Made by a program: the position numbers and the translations under genes | Shown here: positions 44,430 to 56,260 of the stretch, piece after piece | How positions within the stretch are numbered: position 1 is the stretch's first letter | Layout: the number at the start of each line of letters is the position of its first letter | Notes under the pieces: model-generated | The model's input: only the letters and a program-made list of their open reading frames with translations | What the model was told of the DNA's origin: nothing | The model's database searches: none | Assembly (NCBI RefSeq): GCF_003073045.1 | Contig: NC_037593.1 | Span: 13,710,735 to 13,774,734, forward strand | DNA: 64,000 bases | Reading direction: 5' to 3' | From: Pomacea canaliculata | Lineage: Eukaryota > Mollusca > Gastropoda > Architaenioglossa > Ampullariidae

Positions 44430-44690
44430 TATGCACTAAGTGGTACTTCATCTGCCAGGCATAACTGGAGATACAGAGGAAGTGGCGAAGATAGACCAGC
44501 GTTTCTGGACCCTTTCCGCAGGATGTCAACGAAGTGCCGCCGATAGAGCAACTCGAGCTAGGGGGTCACTCAGTACAAATTGGGAGAGTTGAAGTCGATT
44601 ATGAGCAGGATGTCCAGAAAGGTGAGCGGAGCTTTGGGTATATCAGATGAGTCTGGACTTATCTCACTGTGCAGACGACAGGTCTTATCC
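44430..44690 (-). pseudogene. gene-family fragment 2
   Basis: The minus strand reads APLTFLDILLIIDFNSPNLY and, past stop codons, LELLYRRHFVDIL. Further upstream there are remains of the SSWTKEG...HSKMCPESS region. Closest to gene 7 (49240-49560). A degraded tandem neighbour of fragment 1. Confidence 0.8.
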
Positions 44691-44699
44691 CTCCTTTCA

Positions 44700-47600
44700 T
44701 CCACGAGTAGTTGGCAAGACTGATGATAACCCTAACCCTAGAAGCAGCACCATAGTGACGTCACAAATGTACATGAAAACACCTAATCAAAGATAGTCTC
44801 AACTTTCTCCATGATCTGTAGCCAAGAAGAGAAAATCGTATCCATTATGTTTTCTGCATAAAAATATGAGTCAGAATGACATTAAACTTGATTTTGACTT
44901 TTTAGGACACATTGTGTGACTTCTTTGTCGACAAAAAGACATTTTCAACCTGTTGCCTGTAGACCACAAGGTATTGATCATTGGAAGCTATTTACTTGCT
45001 CGCTGCGTCAGCAGCCAATCAGACAGTTTAGTGTACTCACCACTTTGAAGTTTGGATTTTTTTTTCGCTCGAATCAAAGGCTTGCATCTTGACACCACGC
45101 AGAGAGTTTTATTGAAAAGATTTATGCTCCCATTATTTGTGTATTGCTTTGCTAGCGTAGCAACCGCTGAACCCATCAACGCACAGGTAGCAAGTGTTTC
45201 AAGCTGTGAAATGCAGCAGCCGTTATTCTGAGTGTTGAACGCAAACAAACACTCAGCTTTATCTAAATTATGCCGAGGTGTGAGTTACGTGGAAATAAAT
45301 TTGTTTGTCACGCAAATGCAGCAGGTTTTCAGAGAATGCACTGTTCTTTTTATAGTTTGCCAATATTGAAAGGAAAATACTCTAAAAATATTGTCATAAC
45401 TGCGGGTGGAACTTTTATGTATTATACACTGCTGTTTTCGGGTGTTGATGACCAGTCATCTCGTATTAATGACCGCTGATGTCTCTTATTGCGGGATATC
45501 TGACACCAATGTCTTTAAGAGGCTGAAACACGCTCCATTTTCAATCTCCAACATATGGAAATATTACTCGATCCTCTAATTAATTTGAAACCCTAGAAAA
45601 AAAAACACAATTTCGTTTCCCATAATGCTGCGTGATGTGTGCCTAATTTTCAAAGTTACTGAGCTGTACATTCATTTTATCTCTTTCAGGTACTACTTAC
45701 ATTGATACAAAAAGACTGTGTTGGTATTCAGATGAAGTGGTAGACATAAAATTTTAGTTCACCGGTCTCAGCGCTAATCGACTTTAGCGGACTTTTCACC
45801 TGAACATCCGGATTGCCACTTAGGACCTTAATAGAAGTTAAGACAAAACTAAGTCAGACTTAGGACCTAGCATGTAAACCAGGCCTGTGGTATTAGTCAC
45901 CTCTAAGGTCGGCGTCCATTGTATATAGCAAATTTTGCGATTGTAATGTTCATCTTGAAATACATGCACTGTGAGACTATGTCGTACAAATATAAACCAC
46001 GAAGCTGTGGTTAAAGTGGTTTCATCAAAAGAGCCAAAGAAACTGCAAGTGTATACAATGTACAGGTTTTGCGACAGGTAAAATATTTCATTCGTACAGT
46101 AAATAGAGCGAATCTATAAGCAAGTTGGTCACAAACTTTTTGAGTTGTGTGACAATTTATTTTCAGACACGTGAACTGGCCTTTCAATGGTTAATTCTTT
46201 TTCTTCTTTCTAATCATCCCCAGTGCAGCATATGGCTTCAATGGTTAATAGGTTGATAAAATGTCAACATTAATGTCTGCATAATTAGCTTCAAAAATCA
46301 AGGATATATATATATGGCCTATAATATCACAAATATGGTGAAGTAATTATACTTACAACTATTGCACATCCAGCTCTCCAAATTAGAAAAAAATGTATTC
46401 TAAGTGTCGGGTTTTTCACAGAACATTTAATTTTACAGTATTTATCATGGTAATTAATTAAATTTGTTTTTTCAACATAATTATACACACCCATGCAAAC
46501 ACTGACACTGTCACACGACGTAAGTTACCTCCGTGTGAGAGAGAGAAAGAATGAGTGCGTGTGTGTTGGGAGGAGGGCTGGATGGATCGATAGAAGTGTT
46601 CCTGAAATCAGATTAATTTTAAAATTAAAAAATGATGATGATGATGATGATGATGATAATAAAAACTGGAGTTTTGTTCCTTACTTAGATTACTCTGCAA
46701 CTGTCAAAAGTTATATCAGCAATTTCGTTTAAAATAGCATATCCCATCTATGTCTCTGTTGTTATGTGACACTTTTTGACATTAATAAAGTTTAAGAAAG
46801 TTCCTAGCATGTATTAGTCAACTCTGCCACGTGTTTGCGATAGAGTGCTCCGTTATAATGTCAAAAATATATATGTCAAAAATGTCAATCATATCACATT
46901 CACACTCCTGAACATCGCCGCTACCTTCACCTGTTTTGCACTCAGTTGACCTCAGATCTCAGGGCCTCAACTTTTATCTGAAACTTTGCGCCACTCAGTC
47001 TCCTGGTTATGTCCCTTTGCTTCCCATTTTGTTATTTGGACTCCTAAAACAGTTGAAGGTACTATTTACCTCATTAAACGACGTTGAAGTCTATCACGGT
47101 CAGGTGACACAGTGTATGTGGGTTGGTGCGAGTTGTGTGGATACGTCACCACGTTACGAACAGGGCGGGGCGCACGTGCCGAACGAGTGACTGCAAAAAC
47201 CTGCGTGTATAGGTCATGTAAACCTATATGTCGATGAACCTGTATATATTATAGAAGGTTATAGAGGAGATATATAAATATCAAAGGCTGATAAGATCTG
47301 AATTTTTCTGTAAGGTAGATATATTTGCGAACGAGCAGCTGTTACTGAAACATTTGAACCCATGCAAACGTTATTTTTTACCTGTTATCTCTAATGTATT
47401 ATCTCACATCTTAAGTGTTTCGTCGATATAATGGAAAATCCTTCTATTTTTCCAACCTCTTCTTTATATCTCATGCATTCGCCGAACGCCTCTACACGAG
47501 TATGACTGTGCAAGATATATACAGCATCTCTATTTAATATAAAATTAAATGAAACTAGTTTTCAAACACAGCTGCTAAAACATCACCGAGCACAAATAGG

Positions 47601-48090
47601 TCTACATTTGCCTCACGTTATTACATGGTGTTAATACATAGAAAATAGGTTATGAAAATATATTCAAAAAACAATTTATTAAACAATCATAATTTTAATC
47701 CGTGATGTGTACACATTATCTTCAATGTTTCATAAAATTAAGCTGTTTCAGACAGCTCCTAAAACAGCACACTGACACCCTGTATTGTATAAGTCTGCTA
47801 TCTACCTCAAATTGCAAAACCTCAATTTACCGGAAATAAATAAATTACATACTTACCATACAACCTTAGAGAAAAAACGCAGAGGGAAAAATAAGTATTC
47901 AAATAAAAGGATTACGTGACACATTTTTAAAAAGTAGATATAAAAGTCATCTACAGGAGCCCCTGTGGTTTTCCCTAAGAATGGATGGGTGCTGATTTGT
48001 ACGGCAATTATGTAGTGTTGCCAACATTGCCGGAATAATGTGCACCTCGACTAGCAGTACACTTGACTGACGCTCAACGATTGCTCTACT
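44700..48090. other. 3.4 kb spacer with short repeats
   Basis: AT-rich. Holds a (GAT)n run at 46633-46658 and an AATAAA-bearing stretch near 46785. No gene recognised. Confidence 0.5.
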
Positions 48091-48091
48091 C

Positions 48092-48290
48092 ACACTTACG
48101 TCACGCAGGTAAATCTTATATATAAATGTCTACCCTACAGGTGTCTTCAAATCTGAGCTATATTTAAAAGGTTGCAGGTACAGGATGTCTGACGTGGACA
48201 ACTGCACAGCCTTGCCCCTGTTGCCTCCCCTTAACACACACGCACAGATCTTGCACCTTGGCCAGGATGACCTCACCCGTTGCACGAGAT
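48092..48290 (-). pseudogene. 3'-end fragment of gene 7, tandem copy
   Basis: The minus strand carries EVILAKVQDL, then a short disrupted insertion, then AVQLSTSDILYLQPFKYSSD and a broken tail ending IYLRDVS. It lies 0.3 kb downstream of gene 7 in the same orientation. Confidence 0.75.
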
Positions 48291-48607
48291 TGAATTGTCT
48301 TAGGTAACATTCAAAAACAATACAGCAACATCGTTATAACCTACAGAAAACCAAATTTAGTAAACCTAATATCTATGGAGGTAGACAAACCATACAGTTA
48401 CACATAACCTTAGAGAAAAACTTCATTTGAAATAAATTCCATCACAACTAGTAAAAAATGAAGGGGTTCGCATGATTTTTTGCTGCACACAAATGGAAGA
48501 TACGTTGACTTTAACACCAATGATTAAGAGTTGCAGACATACTGGAATTTCTGGGCACCTTGACCAGCAACACTTCACACATGCCTTAACACTCACGTTT
48601 GCTTTTT

Positions 48608-49780
48608 TCACAATGACGCGTCACGCAGGTAAGTCTCACATATAAACTCTTGCCCCGCAGGTGTCTTAAAATCTGTACCATACTTAAAAGGATGCAGGTA
48701 CAAGATGTCTGATGTGAACAACTGCACAGCCTTGTCCCTGTTGCCCCACAGATCCTGCACCTTGGCCAGGATGACGTCTTTTGGATGCGCGAGGCCGCAC
48801 GCGAAGAAGGGCATGGCCAGTTCGATGTTGGTCCCATACTTCCGGAACAGTGACGTCATGTAGAGAAAGAAGGGGGCCAGCCTGGTGGGCACGTACACGA
48901 AGTCTGTGGCCACGCGGTAGAAGATGGTGCTGGAGTTGACGAAGGTGTAGTAGCGGTGCAAAAACTGCTTCGCGAAGACGTCATGCTCGTGCAGCGCCCG
49001 GTACACCAGCTCGTTCAGCACGCCCAGCATGGCGTTTCTTCCGCCTTCCAGCTCCCACCACATCCAGTCTTCATTGAAATGCGTGGTGTTGACGACCCAG
49101 CGCAAGAAATCCTTGCCTACCAGGACCCTGTCCTTGCCGAGAGCCTTCAGGGTCTTGACGTTGACCAGCGTGTCGTCGCCGATCAGGAGGTAGCCCTTGT
49201 AGTCGCCGCACATCTTCATGGCGTACTCCAGACACCGGTACTTCATCTGCCAGGCGTAGTCGGGGATGTAGAGAAAATACACGGGAAAAGTGATGTTCTT
49301 CTGGACAATGATGTCTTTGAGAGTCTCCGGATCGTCTCCGCAGTACAGGATGTCGGCGAAGTGCCGCCTATAGAGAAGCTCCAGGTAGGGTATAACTCGG
49401 TACAAATTTGGCGAGTTGAAATCAACTATCAGCAAGATGTCCGGAAAAGTTAGCGGAACCTTGGGCAGGGCAGATGATTCTGGACACATCTTGCTGTGCA
49501 GATGGCCAACCACGTCCATTGCGTTTCCTTCTTTTGTCCAGGACGAGTAGACGGTTGAGTTGATGAACAAGCCGGGAACCTCGGGCTGCACTTTCCCGTG
49601 CCATGGATGCCTGCGCACTGGAAGGCACACGAAAGGGTCACCGACAGGGTTTATCGTTTGCTCCTCGGAGCGATGGACTGTGAAAAACATTCCAGTAGTG
49701 GTCCAGACTGACAGCAGTATGGTGAGAACCGTCGCACAGCACAGGACAAGGTAGACCACCAAGGCTTTTTTGTGCCCCAT
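48608..49780 (-). CDS. gene 7: divergent glycosyltransferase-like paralogue, 390 aa
   Basis: Intact. The start chosen is the ATG at 49780 (MGHKKALVVYL), which gives 390 aa as in A-E. The frame runs 5 codons further up without an ATG, and an acceptor TTTTCCCAG ends near 49797. Signal anchor at residues 6-25, CLPVRRHPW (52-60), EVPGLFIN (67-74), LTFPDILLIVDFNSP (110-124), IPYLELLYRRHFADILYCG (130-148), GYLLIGDDTLVN (196-207), LEGGRNAMLGVLNELVY, TDFVYVPTRLAPFFLYM and YLHPFKYGTDF...FICETYLRDASL. Coding G+C is high, as in gene 6. It is the only intact gene of the second cluster, and its pieces recur at 41.6, 43.9, 44.5 and 48.1 kb. Confidence 0.85.
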   Translation of the reverse strand: MGHKKALVVYLVLCCATVLTILLSVWTTTGMFFTVHRSEEQTINPVGDPFVCLPVRRHPWHGKVQPEVPGLFINSTVYSSWTKEGNAMDVVGHLHSKMCPESSALPKVPLTFPDILLIVDFNSPNLYRVIPYLELLYRRHFADILYCGDDPETLKDIIVQKNITFPVYFLYIPDYAWQMKYRCLEYAMKMCGDYKGYLLIGDDTLVNVKTLKALGKDRVLVGKDFLRWVVNTTHFNEDWMWWELEGGRNAMLGVLNELVYRALHEHDVFAKQFLHRYYTFVNSSTIFYRVATDFVYVPTRLAPFFLYMTSLFRKYGTNIELAMPFFACGLAHPKDVILAKVQDLWGNRDKAVQLFTSDILYLHPFKYGTDFKTPAGQEFICETYLRDASL

Positions 49781-49795
49781 CCGAAGAGCTCTCAA

Positions 49796-51580
49796 TCTGG
49801 GAAAACAAACACAGAAAGAAAAGTCAAATCCGTGTTTGCTTTAATAGTGGCGTCAGGCGTGTCCCCGATATGCCGAGTAGAGGTAGAAGAACAACAGCAA
49901 GTGCGATAACAACTGCAGCTGTGCTATAAAGAATTTTGTCAACAACTCCTAAACGCACACACGATCACTAGCTGCCGTGGTTGGCTCTGCCCGAGAGTGC
50001 AACAGATTGTAACAACACCACAGGCACTTTGTTGGTAGCCGGATGTTGCATAGAGAATGAGTTCAGTCAGTGGGTCTGGACACTGAGTAAACAGATGCAA
50101 CCGTCTCAAAATGTTCTCGATATAAAGAAAAAAAAAATATGATCGCGACGTCAGCAGTCTATTTAAATAAGCTAATGAAAATGGTGTCAGATTCCTGTTG
50201 TAATCAAGGCAATGTAATCGATCCGTCAGATTCCGCAAATCAGATAAGACAGTGATAGTGACAAGCATACATACAAACAATTAGTTCTCTGTGTGTGTAC
50301 ATTTGTTTTTGTGTGTGTTTGCATCCTTAGTCAATGCACATGCGTTGTACACACTCTATTTTAACTTTTGTTTGTCTTTGTTTCGGACATATTTCTGTAA
50401 TTTCATTTACTTCCTTTAATCCTTCTGTGCTTGCATGTTTGAAAACGGAGGGTTATATTTGCTTTAAAAAAGCGGCAGTTATTATTTAGCTTAGTACAAT
50501 CATTTCAAAAAAATAGAAGAAAAGGTTATTTTTGCAATTGTAGTGGGATTTTCAATCCATGAAGAAACCTGATCGCCACAAGGTGAGAAGATGTTCGGCT
50601 CTCGTTGCCAGGGCTGTGTACTGTTCATCAGTCTTAAGTGTTTACTTGTGAGCACATCCGTCAGTCGCTGCACATACATGTGCGCAGGTGTATAATGGGC
50701 AAATGAATCTCTAGGCAACTATGTTAAAGCTTGTTCCGAAGTCGATTATAACAGACTGGCGACAACACTCAAAATGTCAGGCATCGTAAAAATAAAATAA
50801 CCTGAACATATTTCCTTTGTGATTTTTAGAAAGAATGTTACACAAAGCCCAAAGCTATTTGCGCAGTCTAATCTGTTTACATATAATTTGTGCTACTTCT
50901 ATTTTTCAGCTTAGCAAGGGTCTCGTTGGAGCACTCTTTCAACCGGAACACATGCCCGCCCCGCCCCGCCCCACCGATGCCCTCTCCCAAAACACTGAGC
51001 TAACTTTAGACTTTTCATGTGACTGGAGGAAGATACCCCAGCAGTGAGTAGTGGGGTCGGGCAAAGGGCACGACACAATAAGACATAAAATATCGTACAA
51101 CCCCTGTAACCGTCCTACCGACTGAGCCGATGGCTTGCAAGGTGACCCGTGAGGTCAGGGGCAGGAGGATGAGGCCGATGTCACGCTCATCTCCCGTAAG
51201 TCAAATGCAAGATGAATTCGACAGCATTCTGATTGTGTTAAAATGTAGGTTTACTCATGTCATTGTGGCTTATAGTTCCAATCACTGTTTTACTAATTTT
51301 ACTAAAATCCTTATTAGTCTACAGTAATGATAATACAAAGTGTGATGAACGAGGCGGGGAGAAGGGTGGGCCTAACTCGCCCGAGGGAAAGGGGACACCT
51401 GCTGGCTCGCTCCATCCGACTTTAGCCCTCTGGCACCCACTCACCCGCCTATTCGCACGTCCACACGCGTACGCACTGACAATCACACTCACCCGCGTGT
51501 GCAAACACAACAGACAAGACAGTTGTACAACGTATACAATTATTATTAAAACAAGGAAAGCAAAAATTAGGTTGATATGA
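49796..51580. other. gene 7 upstream region and spacer
   Basis: The first exon of gene 7 should lie here on the minus strand by analogy with the array, but no conserved exon was identified. GC-richer patch at 51340-51500. Confidence 0.4.
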
Positions 51581-51589
51581 AATCAGATA

Positions 51590-52646
51590 TGAAATTGAAA
51601 ATAATAGATTATTTCGGTAAACTTGACCCTGCAGTTTGCCACTTTATAAATGCAAACAGCTTCCGGGCGGATGTATTAAAAGCTTACAGAAGAAATTTTG
51701 TCAGAACCTATCTTTTGTAATGACAGAATTACGATTGGGAATAAGCCAGTTCTATATAGGAGATGGGAGAGCAGATGTATACTTAGTTTAAACACTTATT
51801 AGATGAAAGAGGAAACTTTTTGCTATATCAAGCTGTTAAAAATAAATATGATGTTAACACTAACTTTGTCTCTTTTAATGCTTGCTAAAGACCATAAAAA
51901 CATATACAAACTTAAATAGAATGAATAAAACAGATTTATCTTCTTCTACATATGACACAAACAAAACTAAGAATAATTCGATCACTACAGAAAGGAGCAA
52001 GACTATATTGTGATAACATGAGATATAACGCTTGTATGCCAAACTGTTGTTTAAAATAGGATGAAACGATAAACAGACATGTTGATTGGCATGTTATATT
52101 TAAAGCAATGGCTAATATAAAAGATATTAAATTAAAATGGCTTCAAATCAGAGTGCTACATTTAATTCTGGGGACAAAAGTAATATTTAGTCCATATGGG
52201 ACTAAAAGATGATGATCTCTGCAGCGATGAAAAAAATATTTAGCATATATTTTGGAATTGTAAATATGTTAATGATTTTGGTAGAAACTTACAAAATTGC
52301 ATATTAGACAAATGTATAAAAGCTCCAAAGATAACTATTAGTGAACATCCTGTCCTATTAGGATGCATTAATAACTTTGAGACAGATGTTGTACTTGATT
52401 TAATTTTACTGCTCGCAAAAAACATACTGATATTCTTGTAGATTTTAAAAAAGCCATCTCCCAGCTAGAACCCTTTATTGGAATATTGAAACACAAATTG
52501 TTCTAGTCATCACGGCTACCCGATATTTACTAGATATTACGGATGCCCTAGCCTTGAACTTTTGCTCTACTAAGCTTCACCAGAGGTCGTAAACAGTATC
52601 AAAATAAATACTTCCTGTTATTCAACTTCTCAAAAAAAAAAAAAAA
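51590..52646 (+). mobile_element. LINE relic (L1/Tx1-like 3' part) with poly-A tail
   Basis: Scattered frames include YRRWESRCI, IKLKWLQIRVLHLIL and HIFWNCKYV, which match the C-terminal reverse-transcriptase region of L1/Tx1-like LINEs (KL.WLQ.R.LH.IL, then H.FW.C..V). Frames are broken in several places. It ends with AATAAATA and a 14-bp poly-A near 52632-52646. Confidence 0.7.
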
Positions 52647-54196
52647 GGAACGGAAAAGAAACACAATCACAAAGAGTCAGAGAGAGGGGTCAAAAAATAA
52701 GAACATGCTGCAACAAATACCAATTATCAGAGTCTGGCGGCGGGCAAGTTGACATAAACCTTGAATACAAAGACAAAGAACACAAATGATGGCCCACAAA
52801 ATAAAACAAGTGACACCCAAAGCTTTCTTTACACCCTATAGTTGGCAGGATTTCTATAAAGCGAAAAGTTAGTAACAATAAATCTGTTCACTCAAAGGCT
52901 ACACAATACAGTTTTCTTACTTACCCTATAGAACTACTGCCTCGTCATTTAGTCTTTGTTTTCTCAGTTGTTTGTCTCGTACCAACGGCCTATTATTGAC
53001 CTCGATTTGTTAGGAAGACCTGACAGGTTACATCGCATCTCAGCAGGCTGCCAGGTCGAGCTAAGATTACTTATACACGCAGAGATGTAAGCTTTTAACA
53101 AAACCAACCAACCTGTCATGTGGCTAATCTTCCAACTCTGGGGAAGTGGCTTAACAATTGACATTCGAACCCGAAGGCTCAGAAGTTTAACTGCCTGTCC
53201 TCACGGAAGATGACATCGGTAGGAGTATCACTGTTGCAACTTAATGAAACTTTCCCCAGTCCCCAGAAGGTTAGTGGGGGACAGGAGACGGGCTCCGACC
53301 ACACAACACATAAATGTTGGCCCTGAGAAAATTGTTCTCGAAAACACTTCTCCCTCAATAACAAAATTAAACAAATTAAGGGAACGGCCTTTTTCTTTTT
53401 AAAAACTCAGTGAAGATGGAGGTACAACTGCACTGACATGATGGACCGATAAAGGTTATCTGTCAGTGGAAAAAACTAGAGTTTGTGATATCGAACGAAA
53501 GATTCCTCCATCGGAGAAATTGTTCCATACTAGAGACCTGAAAAGATCTATACATCTCTGTTTTCAGAGGCAATTTGAATTTTATCAGTCTTTTCATCAT
53601 TTTTTCTTGATCTTATTCACAGATACCACATCCAAATTTACATAGAATAGTAAATAAAATCATAACACGGAAACAAAATGATTGAGAGCAAGTATATTGA
53701 AAACAACCCACCGTCATTATGGCCCTCGACACTGTCGGCGTTCGACTGAGATCAGTGTCACGCTTGCAAGGACACCTATGCTATAGTGTGTCGTGATGTC
53801 ACATGACACACATTGCAGCTTTTGTGCACTTTATTTTCCTCATTCAAATACTGAAAAGATGTTGCTGTGTGATACGCTGAGCACTTGCGTAATCCCACAA
53901 GAAATGTCATCGAGTCGCAATGGTGATCTGCTGTGTTTACTTGAAATGTTTTGTACTGAAAATCATTATTTTCTGCGTGACCGATAGTTTTTTTTTCTGT
54001 TTGTTTTTTTTTATTTATGAATAGTACTTTGTTGTGTTTATTGACGAAATGATATGTTATTACCATTCAGCTCAGCGCACTATAAATTAATAATGTGACG
54101 TCACACATAGCAACAAGGAGCGAGAGACGTCAGGTGTCGGTGTGAGGACGTTGCTATGTAAACAAAATTAGAAATTATTACGTCATTGCTGCGACT
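52647..54196. other. spacer, nothing recognised
   Basis: No gene or clear repeat seen. Short frames lack domains. Confidence 0.45.
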
Positions 54197-54204
54197 GTCT
54201 AGAC

Positions 54205-54402
54205 CAGGGGTGGGCAATTAATTTTCCCAAGGGGCCGCATGAGAAATTGGGGTGGTTTTAGAGGGCCGGACTAATATAGTTAACTCAGTTTTACCCAGTA
54301 CTGTATGTATAGTATATATACTATCCTTCGCCAGCGGGCGGGCCGGTCAGAGACAGGAGGCGGGCCGGATCCGGCCCGCGGGCCGGCCTTTGCCCAGGTC
54401 TG
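54205..54402. mobile_element. hAT-type MITE, 198 bp
   Basis: Begins CAGGGGTGGGCAA and ends TTTGCCCAGGTCTG (imperfect terminal inverted repeats). Flanked by an exact 8-bp duplication GTCTAGAC at 54197-54204 and 54403-54410. The length of the duplication and the CAGNGGTGGGCAA terminus fit the hAT superfamily. Non-coding; GGCCGG-rich subterminal region. Confidence 0.9.
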
Positions 54403-54502
54403 GTCTAGACTGTTCTAGAACATTGGAGTTACGTCTACTTCCTGCTGGAACCTTCTACTTAACTGTGCGCCTAGTATAGAAGTCTTGTGTGACAGTGAGG
54501 TT

Positions 54503-55320
54503 CGTACTAACGATACAGTTGTAGCAGTGACTAACGATACAGTCGTGCTAGTGACTATATAGCGATACAGTCGTTGTAGTGACTAGCGATACAGTCGTGC
54601 TAGTGACTATACAGCGATACAGTCATAGTAGTGACTAGCGATACAGTCGTGCTAATGACTATACAGCGATACAGTCATAGTAGTGACTAGCGATACAGTC
54701 GTGCTAGTGACTATACAGCGATACAGTCATAGTAGTGACTAGCGATACAGTCGGGCTTGTGACTATATAGCGATACAGTCGTGCTAGTGACTATACAGCG
54801 ATAGTCATGCTAGTGACTAGCGATACAGTCCTAGTAGTGACTATAGCGATACAGTCGTTGTAGTGACTAGCGATACAGTCGTGCTAGTGACTATACAGCG
54901 ATACAGTCATGCTAGTGACTAGCGATACAGTCGTTGTAGTGACTAGCGATACAGTCGTGCTAGTGACTATATAGCGATACAGTCATGCTAGTGACTAGCG
55001 ATACAGTCGTTGTAGTGACTAGCGATACAGTCGTTGTAGTGACTAGCGATACAGTCGTTGTAGGGACTAGCGATACAGTCGTGCTAGTGACTATACAGCG
55101 ATAGTCATGCTAGTGACTAGCGATACAGTCCTAGTAGTGACTATAGCGATACAGTCCTAGTAGTGACTAGCGATACAGTCGTGCTAGTGACTATACAGCG
55201 ATACAGTCTTGCTAGTGACTAGCGATACAGTCCTAGTAGTGACTAGCGATACAGTCGTTGTAGTGACTAGCGATACAGTCGTTGTAGTGACTATACAGCT
55301 ATACAGTCGTTGTAGTGAGG
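54503..55320. repeat. 818-bp minisatellite, 24/28-bp units
   Basis: About thirty units of (a/t)gtgactagcgatacagtc plus gttgta or gtgcta. A longer variant has 'atacag' or 'atatag' inserted (gtgactatacagcgatac). Long and short variants alternate in places, forming an approximate 50-bp higher-order unit. Confidence 0.95.
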
Positions 55321-55779
55321 CATGAAGTGACATAAAGTAACTGAATAGGACAGTGAGATACACATATAGTAGACGAATAGAACGACAACACAGCTATGAA
55401 CACTGGGCAATACATCTGTTAGACAGAGCTTCACACTGGTCGCCCTTTAAACGGGTTTATTTAATGTCCTATTGGAAATGAATGAGCTATTTGTGCATCA
55501 TTCCCACTTTCTGCAGATGGACTTCGACTCATTGCCGACAATGATCCTTTTCCGTAAAATGAAGTCAGCGAACTTTAATAATGACCAATCCTTCCTGTAC
55601 ACAATGATCGCAGCTATTACAAGGGGAAGTATCAGTGACGATTGACTGCAGGAAAAGCCTGGACCCATGTCGATGGCCAGATGACTCACAACTGCTTGCA
55701 GGATATGTCGGCTGTATGTGGCAACAGTGTAACCAACTGACGAACTGTATTCCCTGAAAAACTTTATTGTCTGTTTGCT

Positions 55780-56260
55780 ATAGACCTACATGGTTTAACA
55801 TCAAGTGTCGCCCTAGATGCACTGATGGACCAAAGCATTTGCTTCAACAAATTAAAGCAACAGAGTTTGTTATCATCGGCCTGCAGGAATATAACATGGC
55901 CCGTAGTGTAACGGAACGCATGCTGGGCCCATCGGGAAAGTGTTCTGTTGATGCTTGGAGATGACGATGAAGTCAATAGAAAGGCAGCAGTGGACATAAT
56001 AAAGACCACTCGCCAAGCAGCTGGTGGGTCTCAACAAAAAGTCAGAAAATGTCGACCTCCCAAACTATGCTCGAAGGTTGCAAGACTTACTGGCCATCAA
56101 TCTCAGGGAGTCGAACGCTTGTGTCAGGGCGAGTAAGGCATCAAAATCAGTCTATGAGATGGATGCAAAGGATAGTTACAGTCGAGCTGTCATCAAATCA
56201 AGAGACTTTGAGCCGTCATTTCACACTAAGCAAGGTTTTCGTTTACCACGTGACTAGAAA
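55780..56260 (+). pseudogene. degenerate ORF, transposon-associated family (uncertain)
   Basis: Frames read PTWFNIKCRPRCTDGPKHLL, then MLGDDDEVNRKAAVDII. From memory this resembles a repeat-associated invertebrate protein family with WF.IK..P...GP+H and MLGD.D...R..AV..I, but I cannot name it. At least two frame changes are needed between the pieces. No catalytic motif. Confidence 0.3.

Noticed and set aside
53140-53330. Minus-strand tRNA-like SINE (GGGTTCGAATGTC, B-box-like)
   Set aside because: No A-box at the right distance, no tail and no target duplication were found.
54503-55320. CRISPR-like regular array
   Set aside because: Units follow each other without unique spacers and the host is an animal; it is a minisatellite.
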